The translations under genes were made by a program, and so were the position numbers. The notes under the pieces were generated by a model that was not told the DNA's origin, did not search any database, and saw only the letters and a list, made by a program, of their open reading frames with translations. Shown one piece after another: positions 1-5,154 of a DNA stretch of 5,154 bases (within the stretch, counting starts at the first letter, position 1; each line of letters opens with the position of its first letter). The DNA comes from Alphaproteobacteria bacterium (GTDB taxonomy: Bacteria; Pseudomonadota; Alphaproteobacteria; Rhizobiales; Xanthobacteraceae): contig VAZU01000333.1 of NCBI GenBank assembly GCA_005884745.1, positions 1-5,154 on the forward strand, written 5' to 3'.

Positions 1-488
1 GCGCGCTGTTCGTCGCCGGCACCTATGGCGGCGCCAGCGGGCGGCTCACCGGACTGAGCTGGGGCGCGGAAGACTTGTCCGCCGATCTCGGCGCCGAGAC
101 CAATCGCGACGCCGAAGGGCGTTTCACCGAGCCGTTCCGCTTCGCGCGCAATCTCTGCCTCGCCGCGGCCGCAGCTGCAAAAATTCAGGCGATTGATACG
201 GTGTTCGTGGATTTCCGCGATCTCGCGGGACTCAAGCGCGAGGCCGAGGAAGCGCGCCGCGACGGTTTCACCGCGAAGCTCGCCATTCATCCGGCGCAGG
301 TTCAAACCATCAACGAGGTGTTCACGCCCTCGCCCGCCGCGATTGCCACGGCGCGCGCGGTGATTGCCGCGTTTGCGGAAAAACCCGGCGCCGGCGTCGT
401 CGGCATCGGGGGCGTCATGTACGACCGCCCGCATCTCGAGCGCGCCAAACAATTGCTGGCACGGGCCGCAGCCGCAGGCCCCGGGTGA
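1..488 (+). CDS. CitE/HpcH-family aldolase/lyase, C-terminal part (5' truncated by window edge)
   Basis: An open frame runs in from the left edge (first full codon at 3) to a TGA at 486-488, giving about 161 residues. The segment LTGLSWGAEDLSADLG near the start and KLAIHPAQV further on are typical of the HpcH/HpaI aldolase / citrate lyase beta family (TIM barrel, Mg-dependent cleavage of acyl-CoA or oxo-acid substrates such as citryl-CoA or malyl-CoA). The Asp in the GAEDL stretch is probably one of the acidic Mg ligands; the other, with the substrate Arg, would lie upstream of the window. The end VMYDRPHLERAKQLLARA resembles the C-terminal helix of malyl-CoA lyase-like members. The substrate cannot be named from this part. 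A TTG at 75 is not the start, because homology continues upstream of it. The gene converges on hisI with 31 bp between stop codons and no clear terminator there. Confidence 0.85.
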   Translation, partial: ALFVAGTYGGASGRLTGLSWGAEDLSADLGAETNRDAEGRFTEPFRFARNLCLAAAAAAKIQAIDTVFVDFRDLAGLKREAEEARRDGFTAKLAIHPAQVQTINEVFTPSPAAIATARAVIAAFAEKPGAGVVGIGGVMYDRPHLERAKQLLARAAAAGPG

Positions 489-519
489 GGTCAGCAACGA
501 GCTGCAAACGACGAAACCA

Positions 520-993
520 TCAGCGCTTCTTCCGATCGCCATACACGGCATCCGGATCGAATGCCTTCTCCGCGCCGCGGAACTCGAGCGTGACCGGTCC
601 CGAGCCTTTCGGTCCGAGCGGCACCGCGCGGTAAAAACAGGATCGCCGTCCAGTGTGACAGGCGCCCCTGCCCGCCTGCACGACCTTGAGCAGGATCGCG
701 TCCTGATCGCAGTCGACCCGCATCTCGACGACGCGCTGGGAGTGGCCCGAAGTCTCTCCTTTGCGCCACAGGGTCTTGCGCGACCGGCTGAAGTACCAGG
801 CTTCGCCGGTCGTAATCGTCTTGATCAGCGCCTGCGCATTCATGTGCGCGACGATCAGTACTTCGCCCGTGCCTGCGTCCGTGGCGACGCAGGTCAGGAG
901 CCCGTCCGCATCAAATTTCGGCGAAAGCAAGCCCCCCTCCTCCGCCTCGGCGGAGGAGCCGTACGGCGCAAACCAATCGCTGTTTCCGGACAA
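520..993 (-). CDS. hisI: Phosphoribosyl-AMP cyclohydrolase (HisI)
   Basis: Cytosolic enzyme of histidine biosynthesis that hydrolyses the purine ring of phosphoribosyl-AMP to give ProFAR. From the proposed start the protein has 157 residues. It shows the substrate-site segment WYFSRSRKTLWRKGETSG (residues 66-83), the metal-binding DCDQD (Asp94, Asp96, Asp98, with Cys95 inside), and ACHTGRRSCFYR with Cys112 and Cys119. The three Asp and three Cys are the Mg and Zn ligand set of this family, so the enzyme should be active. It is a stand-alone HisI with no HisE fusion, as is usual in alphaproteobacteria. I chose the TTG at 993-991 because GAGG lies 6 nt before it and the family's conserved part (LLSPKFDADGLLTCV) begins at about residue 22. 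The in-frame ATG at 1128 would add 45 low-complexity, Arg-rich residues unlike the family. It lies downstream of folE on the same strand. Confidence 0.93.
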   Translation of the reverse strand: MSGNSDWFAPYGSSAEAEEGGLLSPKFDADGLLTCVATDAGTGEVLIVAHMNAQALIKTITTGEAWYFSRSRKTLWRKGETSGHSQRVVEMRVDCDQDAILLKVVQAGRGACHTGRRSCFYRAVPLGPKGSGPVTLEFRGAEKAFDPDAVYGDRKKR

Positions 994-999
994 GGGCCA

Positions 1000-1003
1000 C
1001 CTC
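1000..1003 (-). promoter_or_regulatory. Ribosome binding site deciding the hisI TTG start
   Basis: Read on the minus strand, GAGG (inside GAGGTGG) occurs 6 nt upstream of the TTG at 993. Neither the upstream ATG (1128) nor the in-frame GTG (1047) has a similar site that I can see, so this supports the short form of HisI. Confidence 0.5.
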
Positions 1004-1132
1004 GCGTGATCGACGGAAAATCTGCTGCACGGCTCGCGGTCGGGCACGATCGAACGTGCCACGGGTATTGGGGACTTGCCAGAGTGGCGAGAGACTCGGC
1101 GGAACGATGCACATCGAGCGGGCCGCAATCGA

Positions 1133-1223
1133 CTCCCTCCCCTTGAAAAGGGGAGGGAGGGGGCGGGGATCGCGACCCCCTCCCGACCGCTGCGCGGTCG
1201 ACCTCCCCCTTTCAGGGGGAGGT
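1133..1223. repeat. Intergenic repeat of three perfect hairpins
   Basis: Three perfect inverted repeats, each with a 3-nt loop, stand in a row. The first is 12 bp (1133-1144 with 1148-1159, loop gaa). The second is 7 bp (1184-1190 with 1194-1200, loop tgc). The third is 10 bp (1201-1210 with 1214-1223, loop ttc). A fourth pairing is possible between the 9-mer at 1155-1163 and its complement at 1176-1184. The element fills most of the gap between the folE stop and the hisI start region. I recognise this CCTCCCC / GACCGCTGCGCGGTC pattern as a dispersed palindromic repeat of Bradyrhizobium-like genomes, but I cannot confirm copies elsewhere from this window. The first hairpin ends in only a short A/T loop, so it is not a classical terminator, although it could stabilise RNA 3' ends of folE. 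Confidence 0.75.
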
Positions 1224-1249
1224 GTTCCGAGCCCAGCCGCCAATTCGGC

Positions 1250-1894
1250 TCAGGCGGCGCTGCGCACCAGGGTGATGAAGCGCACCTGCTCGGTCGCCTC
1301 GCGGAAGCTTCCGGTGAATTGCGTGGTGACGGTCGACACCCCGGGCTTCTGCACTCCGCGCATCGACATGCACAGATGCTCGGCTTCGAGCATCACCGCC
1401 ACCCCGCGCGGCTTGAGGATCTCGTCGATCGCGGTCGCCACCTGCGACGTCAGGTGCTCCTGGGTCTGCAGCCGGCGCGCATAGACGTCGATCAGCCGCG
1501 CCAGCTTGGAAAGCCCCACCACCCGCTCGATCGGGATATAGGCCACGTGCGCCTTGCCGATGAAGGGCGCCATATGGTGCTCGCAATGCGAGGAGAACGG
1601 AACGTCCCGGATCAGCACCAGATCGTCATAGCGGCCGATCTCGGAAAACGTGCGGTCGAGCACGTCGAGCGGGCACTCGCGGTAGCCCCGGAACAGCTCC
1701 TCATAGGCGCTCACGACCCGCGCCGGCGTATCCCGCAGACCCTCCCGAGCCGGGTCGTCGCCGGCGAATGCAATCAACGTCTTGACCGCGGCTTCTGCAT
1801 CTTCGCGCGAAGGCCGCGGGCTGACCGGCCGCGGCGCCGCGCGGACATGGTCCGACAGCTGCGGCTTGGGAAACGGTTTCAGGATGGCGTCCAT
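1250..1894 (-). CDS. folE: GTP cyclohydrolase I (FolE)
   Basis: Converts GTP to 7,8-dihydroneopterin triphosphate, the first step of tetrahydrofolate (and pterin) biosynthesis, in the cytosol. The 214-residue product matches the family length. After a variable N-terminus (about 1-30) comes the tunnelling-fold catalytic domain. Visible motifs are the HCEHHMAPF segment with Cys104 and His107, and AEHLCMSMRG with Cys175. Together these give the Cys/His/Cys zinc site of type IA enzymes. GLSKLARLIDVYARRLQTQE (128-146) and the C-terminal TTQFTGSFR are also typical. The start is ATG at 1894-1892 with GGAG 7 nt upstream (1905-1902); a TTG directly before it (1897) is less likely. It is divergent from the Fe-S scaffold gene and precedes hisI on the same strand, 256 bp away. 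The upstream leader is structured, which suggests RNA-level control. Confidence 0.97.
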   Translation of the reverse strand: MDAILKPFPKPQLSDHVRAAPRPVSPRPSREDAEAAVKTLIAFAGDDPAREGLRDTPARVVSAYEELFRGYRECPLDVLDRTFSEIGRYDDLVLIRDVPFSSHCEHHMAPFIGKAHVAYIPIERVVGLSKLARLIDVYARRLQTQEHLTSQVATAIDEILKPRGVAVMLEAEHLCMSMRGVQKPGVSTVTTQFTGSFREATEQVRFITLVRSAA

Positions 1895-1911
1895 CAAGTC
1901 TCTCCGTTCGA

Positions 1912-1941
1912 CCGGCGCCGCAGGCGGAAACCGCGCGCCGG
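1912..1941 (-). promoter_or_regulatory. Bulged hairpin in folE leader, possible riboswitch part
   Basis: On the minus-strand RNA, CCGGCGC (1941-1935) pairs perfectly with GCGCCGG (1918-1912). Inside it GCGG (1934-1931) pairs with CCGC (1927-1924) around a UUU loop, leaving a 5-nt one-sided bulge (1923-1919). The structure ends 6 nt before the GGAG of folE, so it could affect ribosome access. A second tetrahydrofolate riboswitch class (THF-II, the folE RNA motif) is known upstream of folE in Alphaproteobacteria. I do not remember its consensus well enough to claim a match, so the riboswitch assignment is inference. Confidence 0.35.
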
Positions 1942-1997
1942 GAGTGTCACCGGGCGGCCGCGTCGTCTATGCGGCTCCGCAATAGGCCGGCACGGCC

Positions 1998-2025
1998 GGG
2001 CCAGGCGACGCATATCGCCTGGCCC
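1998..2025. repeat. 11-bp perfect inverted repeat between divergent folE and scaffold gene
   Basis: GGGCCAGGCGA (1998-2008) is followed by a 6-nt loop and its exact complement TCGCCTGGCCC (2015-2025). A smaller hairpin with 5-bp arms abuts it (1985-1989 with 1993-1997). Lying between two divergent genes, it may be an operator or an RNA hairpin early in the folE leader. No T-run follows on either side, so it is not an obvious terminator. Confidence 0.6.
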
Positions 2026-2035
2026 GATCCGTCCC

Positions 2036-2063
2036 TATATATTCGGCTCGAGAGATCGTGCAA
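2036..2063 (-). promoter_or_regulatory. Possible folE promoter
   Basis: On the minus strand TTGCAC (2063-2058) is followed after 16 nt by TATATA (2041-2036), a fair match to a housekeeping-sigma promoter with near-consensus spacing. It is the only AT-rich island in the intergenic region. Transcription would begin near 2030 and give a leader of about 135 nt containing both hairpin structures. The same TATATATT could instead serve the + strand gene at 2096, where I find no good -35. No experimental support is available. Confidence 0.35.
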
Positions 2064-2095
2064 ACGGCGCCGTTGGTCAAATTTCGGCGAGACGC

Positions 2096-2548
2096 ATGCT
2101 GAACGAGGTCTATAACCGCCGGATTCTTGAGCTCGCGGCCTCGATTCCGCGGCTGGGGCGCTTGGAGCATCCCGACGCGACCGCGAGGGCGCACTCGAAA
2201 CTATGCGGCTCGACGGTCACCGCCGACTTGAAGATGGACGGCGACGTCGTGACCGACTTTGCCCACGAGGTGAAGGCTTGCGCGCTGGGCCAGGCGTCCT
2301 CCTCCATCATGGCGCGCAACGTCGTGGGCTCTCGCGCCCAGGAATTGCGCGAGCTGCGCGAGACGGTGCGCCGCATGCTCAAGGAGAACGGCTCGCCGCC
2401 GGCGGGCAAATGGGCCGACATTGCCGTGCTGGAGCCGGTGCGCGATTACAAGGCGCGCCACGCCTCGACCTTGCTCACCTTCGACGCGGTGGTGTCCGCG
2501 ATCGAACAGATCGAGGCCAAGCGCCGGGGCTCATTGGCCGCGGAATAG
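2096..2548 (+). CDS. NifU/IscU-type iron-sulfur cluster scaffold protein
   Basis: The 150-residue product matches the IscU/SufU/NifU N-terminal fold that receives sulfur from a cysteine desulfurase and passes Fe-S clusters to target proteins. The start MLNEVYNRRILELAASIPRLG is typical of the family. Cys37 lies in KLCGST and Cys62 in KACALGQASSS, the positions of the first two cluster ligands. Two departures are visible: the Asp after CG is Ser39 (CGS, not CGD), and the third ligand Cys appears to be Ser124 in ARHASTLLTF. Only two Cys exist in the protein. I recall similar sequences as normal in Rhizobiales, so this may be a subfamily rather than decay. The ATG at 2096 is chosen because homology begins there; the SD is weak (GGCGAG, 4 nt upstream). 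A longer frame upstream is antisense to folE and not coding. The 2-bp gap to yidD implies an operon. Confidence 0.9.
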   Translation: MLNEVYNRRILELAASIPRLGRLEHPDATARAHSKLCGSTVTADLKMDGDVVTDFAHEVKACALGQASSSIMARNVVGSRAQELRELRETVRRMLKENGSPPAGKWADIAVLEPVRDYKARHASTLLTFDAVVSAIEQIEAKRRGSLAAE

Positions 2549-2550
2549 GC

Positions 2551-2883
2551 ATGCGCCCGCCCCTCCTCGCTGCCGTGACCCGTGCCCCCCGGCTGGCAGG
2601 ACGCGGCCTGATCCAGGTCTATCGCCACACCCTCTCGCCGCTGATCGGCTGGCATTGCCGGCACCTGCCGACCTGCTCGGAATACGCCGACGAGGCGATC
2701 GGCCGGTTTGGCCTGTGGGCCGGCGGCTGGATGGCGCTGGCGCGGCTGTTGCGCTGCCATCCGCTCGGCAGCGCTGGGCTCGATCTCGTGCCCGCCGCGT
2801 TGCCCGGAAAATCCCGCTGGTATATGCCGTGGCGCTACGGCCGCTGGCGCGGCACCAATGCCGTCCCGGCGGATTCCGGTTGA
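2551..2883 (+). CDS. yidD: Membrane protein insertion efficiency factor YidD
   Basis: Small inner-membrane-associated protein thought to help YidC/Sec insert membrane proteins. The 110-residue product carries the family signature in order: an N-terminal amphipathic segment with GRGLIQVYRHTLSPLIG (17-33), the HLPTCSEYA motif with Cys36 and Cys42, the AIGRFGLWAGGWMALARLLRCHP stretch with Cys69, and a GLDLVP-like end of the core. Beyond about residue 85 the tail is basic and aromatic. The ATG at 2551 starts 2 nt after the scaffold gene's stop, with no separate SD close by, so translation is probably coupled. In many bacteria yidD sits with rpmH-rnpA-yidC; here it is beside an Fe-S scaffold gene and upstream of thrS, which I believe is a usual arrangement in Rhizobiales. 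Confidence 0.93.
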   Translation: MRPPLLAAVTRAPRLAGRGLIQVYRHTLSPLIGWHCRHLPTCSEYADEAIGRFGLWAGGWMALARLLRCHPLGSAGLDLVPAALPGKSRWYMPWRYGRWRGTNAVPADSG

Positions 2884-2897
2884 GGATCAGCCCGATC

Positions 2898-2918
2898 GGC
2901 TCGGCGGCGGCCGAGGCC
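2898..2918 (+). other. GC-rich hairpin between yidD and thrS
   Basis: GGCTCGGC pairs with GCCGAG(G)CC around a ggcg loop, with one bulged G. It starts 15 bp after the yidD stop. No T-run follows, so it is a weak terminator at best. It may mark the end of the scaffold-yidD transcript or lie in the thrS leader. Confidence 0.35.
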
Positions 2919-2975
2919 CGCCACGGAAGAAAATTGCTTCGACCGCTTACCTGCGTTCGTAGGCAGCGAGTGAGC

Positions 2976-2980
2976 AGGAG
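2976..2980 (+). promoter_or_regulatory. Strong ribosome binding site of thrS
   Basis: AGGAG lies 6 nt before the ATG at 2987. It is the clearest SD in the window and fixes the thrS start, which also matches the beginning of the TGS domain. Confidence 0.8.
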
Positions 2981-2986
2981 AGAAGA

Positions 2987-4907
2987 ATGGTTGCCCTCAC
3001 CCTTCCCGACGGGGCCCGTCGGGAATTCCCCGATGGCGTAACCGGAACCGAAATCGCCGAGGCGATCTCGAAATCGCTCGTCAAGAAGGCGGTGGCGATG
3101 GCGGTCGACGGCCGACTGACGGATCTCGCCGACCCGGTCGAGCACGACGCCAGGATCGAGATCGTCACCCGCGAGGACCCGCGCGCGCTCGAATTGATCC
3201 GCCACGATTGCGCCCACGTGCTCGCCGAGGCGGTCCAGACCCTGTGGCCGGGAACCCAGGTCACCATCGGGCCGGTGATCGAGAACGGGTTTTATTACGA
3301 TTTCTTCCGCAACCAGCCGTTCACGCCGGAGGACTTTCCGGCGATCGAGGCGAAGATGCGGGAGATCATCGCCAGGAACCGCCCCTTCACCAAGGAAGTC
3401 TGGGACCGCGAGCAGGCCAAGCGCGTGTTCCGCGACAAGGGCGAGCTCGATCCCCAACGACGAGCCGATCAGGATCTACAAGCAGGGCGACTGGTTCGAC
3501 CTGTGCCGCGGCCCGCACATGCCTTCGACCGGGCGGATCGGCTCGGCCTTCAAGCTGATGAAGGTGGCGGGCGCCTATTGGCGCGGCGATTCACGTAACC
3601 CGATGCTGACCCGCATCTACGGCACCGCGTGGGGGAACCAGGCCGACCTCGATGCCTATCTGCATCGGCTGGAGGAAGCCGAGCGGCGCGACCACCGGCG
3701 GCTCGGCCGCGAGATGGACCTGTTCCATTTCCAGGAGGACGCGCCGGGCGCGGTATTCTGGCATCCCAAGGGCTGGGCGCTGTTCCGCAATCTGCAGAAC
3801 TATATCCGCCGGCGGCAGTCGGCGGCCGGCTATGCCGAGGTCAACGCGCCGGAGCTGATGGACGCATCGTTGTGGGTCGTCACCGGCCACATGGAGACGT
3901 TCCGGGACTACATGTTCCTCACCGAGCACCGCGAGGCCGACGAGCGCACCTATGTGATCAAGCCGATGAATTGTCCCGGCCACATCCAGATCTTCAAGCA
4001 CGGGCTGAAATCCTACCGCGATCTGCCGCTGAAACTTGCCGAATTCGGCAAGGTGCACCGGTTCGAGCCGTCCGGCGCCTTGCACGGGCTGATGCGCGTG
4101 CGCGCGTTCACCCAGGACGACGCCCACGTGTTCATCACCGAGGACCAGATCACGGCGGAATGCCTCGCCATGAACGACCTGATCCTGTCGATCTACGAGG
4201 ACTTCGGCTTTTCCGACGTGACCATCAAGTTCTCGGATCGTCCCGCGCAGCGCATCGGCGCGGACCAGGTTTGGGACAAGGCGGAGGTTGCGCTGATGCA
4301 GGCGCTCGAAGCGTCCGGCCGGCCGTGGACGTTGAACAAGGGCGAAGGCGCGTTCTACGGGCCGAAGCTCGAGTACGTGCTGCGCGACGCCATCGGACGC
4401 GACTGGCAGTGCGGCACGATCCAGGTCGATTTCAACATGCCGGGCCGGCTCGGCGCGTTCTATATCGACGAGCATTCCAGCAAGGTGACGCCGGTCATGC
4501 TGCACCGGGCGATGTTCGGCTCGCTCGAGCGCTTCACCGGCATTTTGATCGAGCACTATGCCGGGCATTTCCCGCTGTGGCTCGCGCCGGTGCAGGCGGT
4601 CATCTGCACCATCACCTCCGACGCGGACGATTACGCCCGCGCCGCGCTCAATGCCGCCCGGCGCGCGGGACTGCGGGTCGAGGCCGACCTGCGCAACGAG
4701 AAGATCACCTACAAGGTCCGCGAGCACTCGGTCGCAAAAATCCCGGTGCTGCTCGTGGTCGGCAAGAAGGAGGCGGCGGACGGCACCGTGTCGATCCGCC
4801 GGCTCGGCAGCCAGGCGCAGACAATCGTGCCGCTGGAAAAAGCCTTGTCGATGCTCGCCGAGGAGGCGATCGCTCCCGACCTCAAGCGCATGAAGCTCGC
4901 GGCGTAA
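2987..4907 (+). pseudogene. thrS: Threonyl-tRNA synthetase, interrupted by a short frameshifting deletion
   Basis: ThrS charges tRNA-Thr with threonine in the cytosol. The 5' part (2987-3445, 153 residues) holds the TGS domain (about 1-62) and the first half of the editing domain with His73 and His77 of RHDCAH. From 3450 the protein continues in the next frame (485 residues to the TAA at 4905-4907). That part has the editing motif DLCRGPH (Cys codon 3504), zinc ligands in MNCPGH (3972), ALHGLMRVR (His 4083) and VMLHRA (His 4503), class II motif 2 (VHRFEPSG), motif 3 (GSLERF), and the anticodon-binding domain (about 4580-4880). Between GE and IPND the family has about 8-10 residues (of the type YKVELVDA) but only 4 nt are present, so about 20-26 bp are lost. 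Restoring 23 bp would give 647 residues, close to E. coli's 642. All other key residues are intact, so a sequence error or a very recent mutation is likely. As written, the first frame ends at 3598. Confidence 0.88.
3446..3449 (+). other. Site of the thrS deletion and frame change
   Basis: The frame starting at 2987 reads sensibly through RVFRDKGE (ending 3445). The other frame reads IPNDEPIRIYKQGDWFDLCRG from 3450. The four bases ctcg between them replace what should be about 24-30 nt. The GAGCTCG here could be a junction of repeated GAGC/CG-type short matches, as expected for slippage or assembly collapse, but the original sequence is not available. Confidence 0.7.
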
Positions 4908-4909
4908 CA

Positions 4910-4947
4910 GACCCAGGCCACGAGTCCCCGTGGCTACATTTTGGGTC
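4910..4947 (+). terminator. Probable rho-independent terminator of thrS
   Basis: Two bases after the thrS stop, GCCACG (4917-4922) pairs with CGTGGC (4929-4934) around a 6-nt loop, extended by one G-T pair, and is followed by ACATTTT. An outer pairing GACCCA (4910-4915) with TGGGTC (4942-4947) encloses it. The T-run is short (four), so efficiency is uncertain. Confidence 0.5.
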
Positions 4948-4948
4948 A

Positions 4949-4975
4949 TGTCCCAGGTAGCACAGAGCCGGGACA
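4949..4975. repeat. Imperfect inverted repeat after thrS
   Basis: TGTCCC (4949-4954) pairs with GGGACA (4970-4975), continued after one mismatch by GG/CC, around the 10-nt loop tagcacagag. It directly follows the thrS terminator and precedes the low-GC tail. It may be part of a mobile-element end or a second hairpin; no gene accompanies it. Confidence 0.4.
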
Positions 4976-5154
4976 ATCAGCAAAATGTGACTCGGCAACG
5001 GCTATCCGGGTAGGTCTTGGCAAGCATGTCGATTGGCTTTCGTTAAGAGGCGCGATTGCCGACATAAGTTCCGACAACAATACGGAAAACGCAGCAATCC
5101 CGAACAATCATCAAATAGAACCGGCGGCTAAATGTGTAAGCTGCAATGAGAGGG
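4976..5154. other. Noncoding, lower-GC tail; no gene seen
   Basis: By hand count 4981-5154 is about 49% G+C against roughly 68% in a sampled stretch of thrS. I find no ORF of useful length on either strand and no tRNA fold. The 6-mer CCGACA occurs twice 12 bp apart (5059 and 5071). The drop in GC suggests either a long intergenic spacer or DNA of different origin, such as the edge of an insertion. There is no transposase sequence here to settle it. Confidence 0.5.

Noticed and set aside
994..1128. Longer HisI starting at ATG 1128 or GTG 1047
   Set aside because: The extra residues are unlike the family, and neither start has a visible SD. The TTG at 993 has GAGG at good spacing.
1895..1897. 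TTG immediately before the folE ATG as start
   Set aside because: The ATG is adjacent and has the better codon and SD spacing.
1076..2548. 490-codon open frame on the + strand that ends as the scaffold protein
   Set aside because: Its first two thirds run antisense through folE and the intergenic region, are Arg/Pro-rich and match no family. Only the part from ATG 2096 is a real gene.
3446..3458. Programmed +1 frameshift in thrS at the CCC-C run
   Set aside because: A +1 slip at CCC-C would join the frames, but the missing 8-10 family residues show a deletion, and thrS is not known to use recoding. There is no stimulatory structure or stop codon at the site.
3591..4976. 461-codon open frame on the - strand
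   Set aside because: It is entirely antisense to thrS, with composition typical of high-GC shadow frames. The + strand has clear ThrS motifs.
4908..5154. tRNA, CRISPR or transposase remnant in the tail
   Set aside because: No cloverleaf, no regularly spaced repeats and no transposase-like reading frame could be found. Only a general suspicion of a mobile-element edge remains.

Overview
The window looks like chromosomal housekeeping DNA from a high-GC alphaproteobacterium, most likely a Hyphomicrobiales member of the Bradyrhizobium / Rhodopseudomonas / Xanthobacteraceae type. This rests on roughly mid-60s to 68% GC in the genes, the style of the protein sequences, a three-hairpin GC-rich intergenic repeat of a kind I associate with these genomes, and the cluster hisI - folE - NifU/IscU-type scaffold - yidD - thrS. 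The assignment is from memory of such genomes, not from a search.

Layout. Positions 1-488 (+) hold the C-terminal part of a CitE/HpcH-type lyase cut by the window edge. It converges on hisI (520-993, -; phosphoribosyl-AMP cyclohydrolase), which lies downstream of folE (1250-1894, -; GTP cyclohydrolase I) on the same strand. A 91-bp repeat of three perfect hairpins separates hisI and folE. The folE upstream region (1895-2095) is shared with a divergent gene. It holds a possible folE promoter, an 11-bp perfect inverted repeat, and a bulged hairpin just before the folE ribosome binding site that could belong to a riboswitch. On the + strand follow a small Fe-S scaffold protein (2096-2548) and yidD (2551-2883), 2 bp apart. 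After a 103-bp gap with a strong ribosome binding site comes threonyl-tRNA synthetase thrS (2987-4907). As written, thrS is broken by a short internal deletion of about 20-26 bp that shifts the frame near 3446-3449. A probable terminator follows, then about 205 bp of noncoding DNA at about 49% GC that carries another inverted repeat and may be the edge of a mobile element.

Function. The genes do not form one pathway. hisI and folE both encode metal-dependent hydrolases that open rings of purine nucleotides (histidine and folate biosynthesis). The scaffold gene and yidD look co-transcribed, and thrS serves translation.

I do not see a convincing new biological system. The points most worth checking are the thrS lesion, the two-cysteine scaffold protein, the folE leader structure, and the low-GC tail.
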